From: Eumeta japonica
Taxonomy: Eukaryota; Arthropoda; Insecta; Lepidoptera; Psychidae
DNA length: 64,000 nt
NCBI GenBank assembly: GCA_005406025.1
Contig: BGZK01000092.1
Coordinates: forward strand, 496,001-560,000
Direction of reading: 5' to 3'
A model generated the notes under the pieces. That model saw only the letters and a list, made by a program, of their open reading frames with translations. It ran no database searches and had not been told where the DNA came from. How positions within the stretch are numbered: the first letter of the stretch is position 1; every line of letters begins with the position of its first letter. Below are positions 22,195-33,856 of this stretch, one piece after another. A program made the position numbers and the translations under genes.

Positions 22195-23429
22195 ATTTTC
22201 TTAAGGGCTCAATATCCTATTTTTTTCCAAAATTCGGGTTATGGAAATTCGCTCTACAGTTACGACTACGTCGTAAAAAGTTGCTCGTAAAACGCACCGT
22301 AGTGGTATCGCTAATCGTCGACGTGACCGAAGTCAAATTTAGATGTACGGCGGGTGGTGGAGTATAGCGAATTCAGCAGCTGATAATAATTTATTGATCC
22401 ATTTCTTCCGTTCGCCTTATCCGATAAAATAATTTAAACTGCTATCAATAAAAATGACATAAGCCTGATATTTATCAAAATATTATTATTGATAGATGTT
22501 TATCATAATTCTCATACTAAACTGTCAGCCGAGCGTTAAACAGCGATCAATTTGCGCAGCCAGGTCTTGTGATGACACGAGATAGCTGCGTTCCAGTTAC
22601 GATAATTATATTGAAATTAATGGAGCTCAATACTTAACAATTAATTGTTATATATAACCAGCGGTACCCAAATTAGATGAGGGGCGAGATTGAGTGTTAA
22701 TAAAAACTGAAGTCCTTATAATGCCCCTCCGCGCAACATTATTTTCGCATTTATTCTGAACGCGTGTGCGTAATATTTTATTTCTAACTCACAATAAAAG
22801 ATATTCTGATAACTTCGAAGAAATGAGTTTGACCTTTTTTTCTTCACTGAAACATTTGACTAATTTCAATTCATAGTTACATCACATTTTGAAAAAAATA
22901 CCAGTAAGTGTAACTTTTACACGCGAATGAAATTTTAAACTATTTTGTTGATGTTGTAGCAGATTAAATTTAGAACCCACAAGTCACTTTAAACTTTAAT
23001 AGTATATATTTCGGGACCTTAACTGAAAGTGAAATTGCATGATGAAAAAAAAAATGAAAGAATTAATTTCATGTCCATCCCAACAGAGCCGCGATTTATT
23101 ATTATTATGTTATTTATAATATCATAATTATAATAAATTTTTAGGAGTTTACATTTGAGTTGACCTTTTTTTATTTCACTTATTTTAAATTTGAATGTTC
23201 GACAAATCAGAAATTTTAATTATAAAATCAGAAACTGTGTAAACGTCACGTAGATTTTATTTTATTAATTAGAACATTACTTACGTCTATATAAAGTTTT
23301 CAGTTTCTTCTTTAGACAAGTTTACTTCGAAAATGTGATTGTTAACAGAGTGTTCAATTTAATTACACATCTTGTCTCTTCCTTTAAAAAAAGTTCAAAA
23401 CGAATCGCTGTACAGGTCGGCCAGATCAG
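22195..23429. other. AT-rich non-coding stretch
   Basis: No gene or assignable repeat seen. Confidence 0.4.
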
Positions 23430-23545
23430 TGATCGCAAAAAGAAGTAGGTACAGTCGTGTTGTGCGCACACCGCTTGCGCAAAAGCAACGGTCCGCTCCG
23501 GACGCTCGGGCCCGGCGCATACGATGCTATGGTGCAGGTTCTAAT
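23430..23545. promoter_or_regulatory. GC-rich island
   Basis: GTTGTGCGCACACCGCTTGC and GACGCTCGGGCCCGGCGC in AT-rich flanks. No frame of interest. Confidence 0.3.
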
Positions 23546-24208
23546 GTTGGATTTTACGGATTTTTTTAGTTTTTTTTTTTGACTTAACTAAATTTTATGA
23601 GCTCGACACCAAAAAAATCATGGTCAATCATATAATTATAAATAAAATCTTTTTGTTCTGAGTAAGTCAATTTTCAAACAGGAATTTATCGCAGTAATGT
23701 CCTTAAATTGATTTAATCTTTTTTAGATGTCCTTAAAATCTCGTCATAATTGTTATTTCTCAACCCTTATTTATACCCTTACTTTATACAGTGTTAAAGA
23801 GTGTTAAATAAGCAATCATAAATAAGTCAAAAACTCAATTATCAAGCGCCATAGCTCATGGCCAATTAAAACTTTCATTGCCGATAAAAGTAGTGTTGTC
23901 GTATAATCATTTATTCTCAATTTATCTCAAAAGTACCTTTTATTCTATTTAACAATTACTATCACGTATATACAAAGTCGTTAATCGCTCCACCGACTTA
24001 ACGGCCGTTAAAAGGCGCCAACCACACCGAACCAGGGTGGAGGGGTTAAATTCCTAGCTTCTCTAACCGAGGTAAAAGGTTTTATTAAGACAGATTAGAT
24101 AGTGGGGAGGTCAATAAGCCAGACATAAAAAGAACAAACACGTAATATTATTTTCGTTATGACTAAACAGACTCGAACAGGTGTATGCGATAGTTAGTAA
24201 TGTACACA

Positions 24209-24395
24209 AATCTCGTCTCTCCAATCAGGGCAAAGACAGATAACAGTTCCAGTGGCTCACTCCCCCCTTTATCAGATATCCCATTGCCTACCTAAAGGGC
24301 TGATAACGCCCTAGTGACTCTTATGGGATTGTGTGTTCATGGGTGGCGATGATCACCCGCTGCCTGGGACTCGCGTACTCGTTTGCTCGTTGCAA
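24209..24395 (+). repeat. Lepidopteran short dispersed repeat A, copy 4
   Basis: GACTCTTATGGGATTGTG, CATGGGTGGCGATGATCACC, then GCGTACTCGTTTGCTCG. Collinear with 2641-2824, including the upstream CCACTT/CTCCCC part. Confidence 0.75.
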
Positions 24396-24639
24396 TGTTA
24401 TTAAAAAAATATGTCAATAGAATATGTCAGTAACTTCTGTTTGAACATTTAATTACGTCGTATTTAAGTCGTTCACCGTATAAGAGTCTGACCCTCGTTT
24501 CCACTTTTAAGCGCCTGCGCACCTAACATTTGTTTTGTTCTGCAAACGTGACCGTGAAAATGCGAAAACCGTAATTTCGTATTTCCAACGAGAGTAAAAA
24601 AAATTATTTCCTAATATTGAAACGTGGATATTATCACAT

Positions 24640-24825
24640 TAAGTCGATGAGGTATTAATTAAAGGGCCGTTTAACGAGAGAAAAGGGCCAACATTATAAA
24701 CGACCTCATCAGGTAAGACCGGGCGGCCGGCGCGGAGTCGATCGTGTCGGATAAGGCGCCGTGCGTTTGTACGGACGTGATTTGGGCACTTCGCTCGCGA
24801 GCGACATCTTTTATCGAAAAAACGT
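24640..24825. promoter_or_regulatory. GC-rich island with ATTAATTAAAG, candidate conserved element
   Basis: Starts with a homeodomain-type ATTAATTAAAGGGCCG, then CG-dense GGGCGGCCGGCGCGGAGTCG. The combination parallels 3530-3790. Confidence 0.4.
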
Positions 24826-25234
24826 GTTTTTTTTACGGGAGATGATTAATTGAAGAGATTTTGAAATATAATTTATGAAGAATATATAATTTATATAGGG
24901 TTATATAAGCAACATGCATTTGTGAGATATGTATATAAGTACATAAAATGTCGCGATTTCAAGACTAAACAAGTGCAAGACTGAAAAACTAAAAATATCA
25001 CACGTGTACGAGATGTGCATGAAAACTTGAAAACGATCCGACGACGTCACTAGTGATTTGTATTGCATTTTGCGAATTTAACCCTTAGTGTTGTATTCTA
25101 TGACAAACTGATCCATAATATTTCAAAGTTCACTACAGTACATGAAGAGTTTTGTTCCGAGTGGGAATAACTCTGTTATTCCGAGCGTCGCTTTGGCTCA
25201 ATCTAATCATTAGATATCGAGTTCGACGATGTAT

Positions 25235-25405
25235 ATGAGCGAATTTACTAATGTGTTTTTGACTTAAGTTAAACCATTCGTTCCATGCCTAGGAGACCAC
25301 GTTAATCCATGGGTCCTGGACGCTGACGTCACGCCGCTGACGAGCTCCTCGACAGCCTACCAACCGCTCTCGGTCTGTGCGGAGAGCTCAAACTGTAAAA
25401 ATTTG
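25235..25405 (+). repeat. SINE family C, copy 2
   Basis: GACTTAAGTTAAACCATTCG, GCCTAGGAGACCACGTTAATCC and TGGACGCTGACGTC match 26400-26500 in order. The tRNA-like head is missing or decayed. Confidence 0.6.
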
Positions 25406-25514
25406 AAATAAACTAAATGGCCTTCATCAGTGGGACAAGGAAAAAAATATACTAAAAATGACGTCATTTGGCAAATATTGCCTTTTAGAATAAACAGATA
25501 ATTACTTCGTGATA

Positions 25515-25620
25515 TAATAATGATAATGTAAGATCACACCTATTCTACAGAAGGGTAGGCAGAGACAATAGACTTCGGCATAGTACTACGGTACGATGTG
25601 GAAGTCAATAGTTTCCGTGA
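25515..25620 (-). repeat. Dispersed repeat family B, copy 3 (inverted)
   Basis: CCTATTCTACAGAAGGGTAG and GCAGAGACAATAGACTTC are the reverse complement of the CTACCCCTCTGAGAAATAGG / GTCTCTACC landmarks. Confidence 0.5.
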
Positions 25621-26334
25621 CACAATACCTGATACAAACATTAATGTTTAATCTATCGTAATAAGATAAGCACCTGATACAATTTAAAAATGCTATATTT
25701 ATTATATTAATTATAATCTATCGTAATAAGACTTTGAATGGTAAAATCATTTAATGTATTCTTATAGTAGGAAGAAGGATGAAATAATAGCTTTAAAACA
25801 TTTATTTATAAAAGAATTATATTTAAAACATTATTTAAAAAGAATGCTTTCATATTAACAAAATTTTATTATTTATTAATTATATATACAAATATTTAAA
25901 TAACTTGCAATACATTTGCAAATGCACTTTAAGCGCCATAGTTCCTTTCATCGTTATGAGCGTTACAGTGAAGTAAAGACGTTGTCACGTCAAAATTTAA
26001 AACATTTAAAATTTAAGCCCATATTCCTTTTGTTATGAAAGAAGTAAAGGACAGTCATTTTATCAGAACCGAGATGCCTTTTGTTACACGGGCGGACATT
26101 AGCATTCTAAATCAAGTAGCATCTGTAAACTAGTTTGGTGCGTGAATTTGCTAAACTAGTCAAAGAATTGATGAATTAGAACTATTTAGAACCTCCATTT
26201 TTTTTTTAACAATGAATATGCCATCAATCTGACATTAATTCAGTGAACAACCGAGTTTTCAATCGTATTAAATTTATTAAGATCAAAATAAAGTAAGGTG
26301 CGAAAAAATTAAGGCGACTTATAAGATATTGGGC
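25621..26334. other. AT-rich non-coding stretch
   Basis: No gene is seen. ATCTATCGTAATAAGA occurs at about 25650 and 25717 (a local duplication). Confidence 0.4.
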
Positions 26335-26530
26335 GGCGAGTGCGGGCGAGCGGTCAAGGACGTTGCTTTCGAACTATAAAGCACCGGGTTCGAAGCCTCA
26401 CTGAACCGGCTGACGAGTTTTCAATTTAACTCGAAGTCACTCGTTCCGTGTCTCCGGGGACACGTTAATCCGTTGGTCACGGACATTGTACCGCATCGTT
26501 GGTGACGGTCTAAAATAAAGAGATTGTATA
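26335..26530 (+). repeat. tRNA-derived SINE family C, copy 3 (with A and B boxes)
   Basis: A-box-like GCGGGCGAGCGGTCAAGG at 26342-26359 and a canonical B box GGTTCGAAGCC at 26387-26397 give an internal RNA polymerase III promoter. It is followed by the body GAGTTTTCAATTTAACTCG and GGGGACACGTTAATCCG. Copies are at 14765, 25235 and (inverted) 46945. Confidence 0.75.
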
Positions 26531-28699
26531 AGAGCGTGCTACAGTAGCGGGGTGATAAAATTCTGACATAAGGACAAGCTCGAGCCAGGTACACGAGTTC
26601 GTTATGAAAAATATTGTAACGTGGCTCCTCGTGTATTTGTTAATATTAGCGCCATCTCTGGCATTCACTATTTTAATTTCAAACATATTTTAGTTTACAA
26701 TCATATAAACTTTTTTTAACAAACTATAGGATACGTTCAATATTGACCACACTCATTTGTACTCTATATAGGGCGTAAAGTTTATTCCTATCTAGTTTGT
26801 TTTTTATATTTTTCTCAAGTCATCCTAAAACTTGACTTCTCCGAATCTGTTACAGATTAACTACGTAGTTACAGTAATATAAAATTCAAATCGAGTTTTC
26901 AATTTAATCCCCGTGATCTTGAAACGATATCAAATTGAAATCGAAAATCGAAAAACGAAGTGAATATTAAATTTGAACGTCTGATTAGCAGTAAATAAAC
27001 GTTTTTTGGAATCCGTTACGTTACAAAAAAGAAACCTGAACAACCGTCAAATATGTGGCATCGTTAATAAGCCTCTCTTAAAAAAAATCGTAACGCATTA
27101 AAATTTTCAACGAGACAAGTGATCGATCAAAACTCTTTTTATGCTACCGTCTTGAGAGGCCGTTTTTTGTGAGCCACGACAGGTATCCCATTGAATATCA
27201 CCGCGCGCACATCAAAATAATATTCTTCAATCGACGTAAGGTGGCGCTCATGCTCATCCGAGAGATGCCCAACAATCTATCACTACAGATGCTTATACAG
27301 ACGTGAATAGAGGGCTATCAGTGCTTTGACGAAATTAAATTTCTCGAATTATATTTATATAGTAATCGTCAAGTGATTCGACTGTCGAACACATCAAATC
27401 GCGTTGTCGTTATATCGATGACTTTTGTATTATCACAATAAAATGATATGTACCAGGCCACATTTTGGCCGCGAGAATGTCGTAACTTCGCACGGGAAAA
27501 GTGCTTACGTTCATTTCCAACTATAGATATTTATGTATTCAATGTACACTTACTTAGCTTACCAAGCATTCAAAAAAAGATAAGCTTAAAAACCTTTTTC
27601 AAAATAAAAAATTACATCAATTTTAATCGTTAATCGTTAAATAATCGTTAGGGCCGTTTGCGAGATTGCCTTGTATAAACTATATTACATATAAAAAAAT
27701 TGTTCACTTAAAGTAATAAGATAGAGACAAATATGTAATTACCAATAATAATTATTATAACAATTTTATTCATTGTAAATTAAAACATTACCTGAATATT
27801 ATCATTGTAGAGCCATACTGTGGCCAACTTGAGCCGGCTCGAGCAGTGAAATATTACACTCTCGCAATGCGGACGTGCAGTGGCGTTATTTCGTCGTTGT
27901 GTTTCGTCCAGTAATTGTGAGTGACCACACCATCACCTCGACCCTTCTACCATCTACCATACAACTATGTAACTGTATTAAACCTGTCCACATAAGGTGA
28001 ACTGCCGGAGGTAGACGTTAAATATTTATGCGTGTATCATTCACGAGCAGGATACGACGCATAAAACTTACGCCAGGTAAGCTTAATTCCGCTTGGCATA
28101 AATTCCAGATACTAAAGAATCGTGTTATTGAAAGATTAAGTAGTCTTCTGTTCGAAATTCTACGGAATACTTAGCAATAATTTATAAAAATATTCTACCG
28201 CCAATGCTATCTAGGAAGAGCTATTTTGGCATTGAACTATAAATTACCAGACCTTAGAACTATTGAGTTAATATGCCTTTGAAGAAATTAGTATTTAATG
28301 AAAATAAAACTTAGATTTAAGACTTTTTATATTATGACCAAATAAAGTAAATTAGAAACATTAAATACAATCAATGACTTAAATAAATATTTAGTATAGC
28401 CAATTTTTGTGTTAACGTTCTATAAATGAAACAGTTTTAGTTATTTGAAATACATCAAAAAACAGTACTTTAAAATAAACTTTAAAAAGTTACATAGCTT
28501 AAAACATATTCAAGTTTTGATTTATTTTTACAACTAAGTTACATTTTTTCGCAAGAAATGACAACTCAGTATGCATTTATACAATACCTTTTTCAATTTC
28601 CATACCAATCTTTAAAAAACAAACTGCATTCTACACTGGCATTGGATAAATAATATTTAATAAATGTAAGAGGAATATGTCACGTTGGATAGTCGTGTT
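26531..28699. other. AT-rich non-coding stretch, no identifiable feature
   Basis: About 2.2 kb. 27170-27290 and 27830-28020 have more even base use and may be old repeats or small conserved elements, but nothing specific was recognised. The 61-codon frame at 27448 is chance. Confidence 0.4.
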
Positions 28700-28790
28700 G
28701 TTGTATGCAAATGGCCCCATCTGCGCGCGCGCAGGCCGTGTGTCGGCGTACGTTAAATGAGCTTTTGTGTGGCCAGCGACTCTACCCGTG
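28700..28790. promoter_or_regulatory. Short GC-rich island
   Basis: CAAATGGCCCCATCTGCGCG, then GTGTGTCGGCGTACGTTAAATG. No coding explanation. Confidence 0.3.
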
Positions 28791-28839
28791 AAGCCTTAAA
28801 TATGCACTCACGACCCATATTCGGTTTTGTAATTCAATG

Positions 28840-28945
28840 AAATGAAATTCTTTATTTAACACATATAGACCTATAAAAAGGTACTTATATACTCTCTGGC
28901 TTTCGCCTGCGGCTACGCCCGTGTGGACATCGAATGATTTATTTC
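28840..28945. repeat. Dispersed repeat piece with CGCCTGCGGCTACGCCCG
   Basis: TTCTTTATTTAACACATATA (an inverted AATAAA-type tail), then TTTCGCCTGCGGCTACGCCCG and TGTGGA. A related scrap TTCGCGACTTCGTCTGTGTGG lies at 34248-34270. The (C)GGCTNCGCCCG phrase is typical of insect repeats. Confidence 0.4.
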
Positions 28946-29004
28946 ATCTTTCATAACCACCGATCACGCTGTCGACTAGCGCCCGCTGACAACCACGATA
29001 TCGT

Positions 29005-29290
29005 TGTTCCTTCTTTTGATCTCGGTCCTGGCTCAGCTTTTAATACCGATACCGGTCCCGATCTAGATTTATATATGTATAATTCACCCGCGGCTCTGTC
29101 TGCGAATTCTTCCATTTTTTATTGATCGATAACGTTATCAACCATTATTTTAATATTGCTCCAGTTCTCCAATCCATAAATTATAATCCGTAATTATATT
29201 TTTATAATAAAACAATGTCACTTACACTTTGGTCTTGATCCCGATCCTGATCGAGATTTCGATGTTGAAACTTAACTTTGTTGAACATTG
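29005..29290 (+). repeat. Degenerate hexamer array, pyrimidine-rich on plus strand
   Basis: TTTTGATCTCGGTCCTGGCT, ACCGATACCGGTCCCGATCT and, after an AT-rich gap, GGTCTTGATCCCGATCCTGA: a six-base rhythm with drifting units. Member of the scattered family listed under 4030-4165. Confidence 0.55.
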
Positions 29291-29409
29291 AACATCTTGA
29301 ACATTGTTATTAGGTACCAATAACCAATTGCTATAGGTAAAGTACCTTTCTACGATCACGCAAGCAAAGTCGCGAGAAGAAGTTGGTATTTTTATAAATT
29401 ATAGACTAT

Positions 29410-29759
29410 CTGTCTTATTCAGAGTCGCTAGTCTAACTTTAAAACGTGCTTAGACAACAGTTTAAGGCGAATTTACAAAAAAGTCCATTCAGAAATCCTG
29501 TTTAATTTATAAACACTGTTTAAACCTCATTTAGCCGCCGTCATACAGTAGTTAAACATAGGAAAAGGATGTTTAACAGTGGTTTAAGGATTGTTTTACT
29601 GAATATTTGACGTAGGTTGTCAAAAGTGACATTTGATTATCGTGTTTTTGTCATCAAGTTATAGACTGATTTCTATAAATTGCGAATTATTAATTCGAAG
29701 CGCATTCATAATGGAAGAATTATCTGAAATTAAAGAATTTCACAAATGTTTCTATAAAT

Positions 29760-29799
<40 letters not shown>

Positions 29800-30038
29800 A
29801 TATTATAAATATATACATACTTTTCATTTTTTGGATGCCAGATACTGAATATTTTCGAGTTTTATACATTATTTTTTAGATCAGAATCTTGCCATTATAT
29901 CGCTTAAACATTGTTTTAGTTAGACTGCAGTCTGACATTCTGAATTGCTTAATGCCTAAACAGATGTTTAAGAAGTAAACAGTGTTTAGTTAAATTACCT
30001 TTGAACGATGTTTTACATAAGGATTCTGAATAAGGCAG
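29410..30038 (+). mobile_element. 629-bp non-autonomous TIR transposon, TAT duplication
   Basis: CTGTCTTATTCAGAGTC at the left end and, inverted, CTGCCTTATTCAGAATC at the right end match at 15 of 17 positions, and TAT sits directly outside each end (29407-29409, 30039-30041). Subterminal AAACACTGTTTA-type words occur near both ends. The interior holds a (TA)n tract (29766-29797) and a lone ATG start at 29711 (MEELSEIKEFHKCF) that runs into the TA tract. This looks like the start of a gene in the parent element, so it is probably a deletion derivative. A 3-bp duplication would suit PIF/Harbinger, but the terminal bases do not settle the superfamily. Confidence 0.7.
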
Positions 30039-30554
30039 TATATGTTATCCTGTACATGTATGAAAAATTTTAGATAACTCTCTCAGGCGTTAAATCGTGA
30101 TTGAGTAATAAACATTCATATTTTACATTTATAATATTATGGTAGGAGTAGGATGAAAGTATACCAACCATCCGAATGATAAATAGTTTTGATGAATTCA
30201 TATTACACAAATTTGAATTTATTTACTCCTTCGAAGTTATAAACATAATTTAAGTAGATTTAGAAAAGAGTGTAGAAGAAAAAATTCTACCTCCTAACAC
30301 AAATACATAAAGTTACAAATTCATTTACGGAATCCGTGTGCGCACGTTCATTATGTATGCTTATATATATATAAAACTTATATGTATTCATATAAATTTA
30401 GATCTTTGTTAATAAAATAATTTTTGAAAAAAATATGATTTTTAAATATTGTGTACTTTTAGAAAACAAATAAATGTCCATAGACATCTCAACTCCCTGG
30501 CGTGTTGTTTATTTATCTAACATTTTCCAAATGGTTATAGTTGTATATATGAAA

Positions 30555-30650
30555 TATGCTCAAATTTGAAAAGAGCTATTCTCAAGTTTCTTGATGGTTA
30601 TTATTGAAAGAAAACTGCCTTACGAACGAGTGCCACATTCTTAAGATACC
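30555..30650 (-). repeat. Dispersed repeat family D, copy 2 (inverted)
   Basis: GAGCTATTCTCAAGTTTCTTG and AAACTGCCTTACGAACGAGTG are the inverse of the CAAGAAACTTAAGGGTAGCTC and CTCGTTCGGAAGGCAGTTT landmarks at 35830-35900. Confidence 0.6.
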
Positions 30651-30999
30651 AAAACTTATTTCTATAGTTTTGACCTAAGAAATTAAGATATTTTATAATA
30701 AAATTTAAACATTAAAGATATAAATCACAGTCATGTAACAGAAAAACAGCACCATGAGCACTTTGGGCAGAAAACTGTGTACCATAAACACTAAAGCATA
30801 CCTCAATGACTAAAGCCAATCAATATAGACAATGTTTATCACAACTGATATTATATTGATCTATGAGAGTGTTAATGAACTCTCTGGTAAAATAAATTAG
30901 AATTTTTCATTTCCAATATTTAATTATTGCATCTTTGTGCAGTACGCGCGATGAATAAACGACTAAATATGCTAATAAAAAAAACTTATTCTTATTTCC

Positions 31000-31065
31000 A
31001 GGTAGGGTATAAGTAGAGACTACTTTCACTCACTACAATTTTTGCATGTCTACTAGAAAAATATA
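31000..31065 (-). repeat. Dispersed repeat family B, copy 4 (inverted, short)
   Basis: CCAGGTAGGGTATAAGTAGAG and ACTACTTTCACTC: the inverse of the CTACC landmark region. Diverged. Confidence 0.35.
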
Positions 31066-32089
31066 CGTTTAGGTAAACAGTTGAGGCCTACGAAACCGAG
31101 CTGACTTCCTTGTTCCTCTCACAAATTCAAGGATACATTGTCACGTGACGTATGTTATAATTGAGGTCATTTAAAAATCATAAACAGATTTTAGTCCTAA
31201 CTACCGTTAAAAGGACGATTAGAACGCAAAATTAATTTTAAAAGTGACTCTTTGTTAAAAGTGCGTTTATAAGATAGTGGAAGAGTCCCTTAAAATCTTA
31301 AAATTAAATGTAAGTAAAAGCTTTAATTCTGAAAAAGCCGTTTTTCTTTCAATTCTCTAGCATATTCCTATTAACGTGCAATGTAATGCTGAATTCATAA
31401 TAATTGGTTGCGGTTACAAAAAAATAATAGAACGTACATTTTAATTTCATTCCTTGACAGGGTCAGCTGAAAGTTGAATTTGGCCTTTTGTAGATACTTG
31501 GATGCGCATGCGTAAATTAAAACGGAGATGCGGGCATTGTATTCGATTTAACTAAACTCCCATATTTCGTACTCGTAAAATCAAAGATTTCCAATATGTT
31601 TTCTGTTCTATTTTGGAATAGGACTCTAACGACGCCTTATACGGTAGTGAGGCAGCGGGTTTTATTTTGTGGTAGTAGCAAAAAGTATACATTTCCATTT
31701 TCGGATGATAAATACGAGTCTGATTAACGAATTCCGCTCCAGCTCTTTCCTGTTGCGTACAGGCAGACGGATGAGCTCGCGGATCTAAACTACTTTTTTC
31801 TCTTTTTTCCTCCTCGGCTAAGATTAGCGAGAAAACCCGATGAAACCCATCAAAACATTCCCTCTGAAGAAATCACTATGTCGGCTATGCTGTAAGGCGG
31901 AGAGTTGTGACAACTTCACCTGACGCGACCGGACGAAACACGACTATCAGGGCATCAAACTCGCTACGGAACCATAGATCAGTCGAGAACACATGCATTT
32001 AACATACCACACATATAACGCGCTCAACAGTATTATGAAAGCATTTAAATTTATATTTCCGGATAGGATACAAGAGGGGAACAACAATG
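31066..32089. other. Non-coding, mixed composition
   Basis: No gene is seen. 31490-31560 and 31730-31960 have even base use and could be conserved elements or old repeats. Confidence 0.35.
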
Positions 32090-32240
32090 ATTTAACCGAG
32101 GGCGAAACCGGAATTGGAACGAAAACTAGCACTAAAATCGGAACTGAAACAACTGGCAAAGCAGGAGCAATAACGAGATCCATAGCGTGGCCAGGATCGG
32201 ATATTGATATTGAAAACGATGGAATTGTTTCTCCATGCAC
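32090..32240 (-). repeat. Degenerate hexamer array, purine-rich on plus strand
   Basis: GGGCGAAACCGGAATTGGAA, AACTAGCACTAAAATCGGAA and ATCGGATATTGATATTGAAA: inverse orientation of the 4030/29005/48900 arrays. Frames on both strands here (97 and 92 codons) reflect the periodic sequence, not a gene. Confidence 0.5.
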
Positions 32241-32319
32241 GCGGGCAAAATCGCAGGCAAAACGTTCATAACACTATGTATTTTTTTTCGAAACGGAAAA
32301 TCTGTCATAAGCCTATCGG

Positions 32320-32600
32320 GCCGATTCGCGGAATTTTAATCTGAGCGATCTTTTCAAAAACACGCAGTCTAATTTCGTAGTTTCTCAAAAAAATTGATTG
32401 CGACGGAAAAACGGCAGCTGCGCGCAAGCTCGTCGGGAGAGCCCTAACCGCGGGCGCGGCCGGGGCGCCCGCGACGACCGGCCCTCGGTTTTTGTGCGCC
32501 GACAAAAACCCGATTCCGTTTAAGGCCGCGCGCCGCCCCGGGCCCGCCGCCGGACGCCACGAAAGCGGACACGTTCGGGTTTTATATCGCTTTTGATTTA
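32320..32600. promoter_or_regulatory. GC-rich island, among the most CpG-dense in the window
   Basis: CCGCGGGCGCGGCCGGGGCG at about 32448 and GCCGCGCGCCGCCCCGGGCC at about 32524. AT-rich edges on both sides. A 66-codon minus frame has no motif. Confidence 0.4.
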
Positions 32601-32949
32601 TTTACGTGTTTTATTTACGACCTTTGATTGGAATTTTTTTTCTTTGTATTCTATCATTTTATATCACCGTGTCTTAATTGAGCTAATAAAAACACATTTT
32701 TCAGAGGAACTAAGAACTTTATACTAGTCAGATGGCACTGACCCACGTTATATATTGATTGTTTTAATTTGATATTTATTTATAATTTGTCCGAGAACAC
32801 TTATATTGACATATCTAAAATATTATCCTATCGCTACAAATCGTTGTCGTTTCGGCTTTTAACCTTGTAATAAGCTAATAAGTATCTTAATATACAGGCT
32901 ATTCATAACTAACGTTGATCTATGACCCTTACCGAATCGTTTCATGGAG

Positions 32950-33425
32950 TAGGCTATACTACACACACATAGTTCATAATCGCCATGCAAAAACCCCTCT
33001 TAAGCCCCGGCGCTCATCGGTGTCGGGAGCGATGTAGCCGGTCGTGGCCACTTTAACATAAAGATTTTAGCACTACACCCATCACTTTAGATTTTTTACT
33101 CACGTCCAAGTTTTTAAATTCCCCGGGACGACGGCTCTTTCGTCGCACTCTCAGTGACTCTGAGTTCGTTCACGGGAACGACAGTGAAGGCAGCACGTCT
33201 ATCAGCCGTGCATCAGCACCGACAACACACCCGTTTAGACTTTCGTCTTGTTGGGACATGTTGGACTCGAAGGCGACGCCTAGTTCTTGAATGCCGTCCA
33301 GCCGAGCTTTCTTTGTGTGACCTCTTCGTTGTACCGGATCTACCTAATCAGTCAGTCCATCCCAAGTAGACGTATTCGCCAACAACTTATCGATTGGAAA
33401 AATTTCACTTGTCACTGGAAACAGT
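32950..33425. other. Unclassified even-composition block
   Basis: Base use differs from the AT-rich flanks (GCCCCGGCGCTCATCGGTG; CCGTCCAGCCGAGCTTTC). A 71-codon plus frame at 33154-33369 and a decayed minus-strand reading are both possible. Probably retroelement debris; not identified. Confidence 0.3.
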
Positions 33426-33510
33426 AAGTACGATATGAGTTATTAAATTGCACTAAATGTACAAAAATAATTACGTCGAATGCGACAGAGCAATCTTGAT
33501 TTATGTTAAT

Positions 33511-33753
33511 TTAATTCCACTTTTTAAGAAGTTTACTGAGGTCCCAGAACATTGCGCGGAAGTCATACTGAGATTCCATATCATCGGCGAAGAGAATGAG
33601 TGATGTATTCGCCATTGATATTGATACCATATTTTTTCTTATTTGAAAGCTCGAAAACGCATTCGAGTGCTGTACTGAAGATTTCAAAGATAGCTTATCT
33701 CTCTTTCTTGCCTCTCTGCAGTTGTATTCTGGCTGACGTTGTTTTATGAACAT
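33511..33753 (-). pseudogene. Reverse-transcriptase fragment, non-LTR type, decayed
   Basis: An 80-codon minus frame. Residues about 42-80 contain a hydrophobic run ending in LILFADD, the reverse-transcriptase catalytic box (F/YADD), followed after 12-15 residues by a DLSKLLKKWN segment, which sits where RTE/CR1-type enzymes have their post-catalytic helix. The upstream part (SSVQHSNAFSSF) is too diverged to place. No other RT motifs surround it, so this is a short scrap of a LINE. Confidence 0.5.
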
Positions 33754-33817
33754 CTCAAGATTTAGTTTACAAACGAGTGTAAAAAGAACCGTCTAAAATA
33801 CTAATTCTAATAAGGAC

Positions 33818-33856
33818 AATATTGTCATATGGAAATTAATTCCATATGACAGTATT
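33818..33856. repeat. Inverted repeat, 17-bp arms, one mismatch
   Basis: AATATTGTCATATGGAA at 33818-33834 pairs with 33840-33856 around a five-base loop; the one mismatch is at the fifth pair from the outside. Confidence 0.85.

Noticed and set aside
31947..32271. Overlapping 97- and 92-codon frames on both strands
   Set aside because: Both are products of the degenerate hexamer array (PxPVxVPI-like and GTxTGIGT-like peptides).
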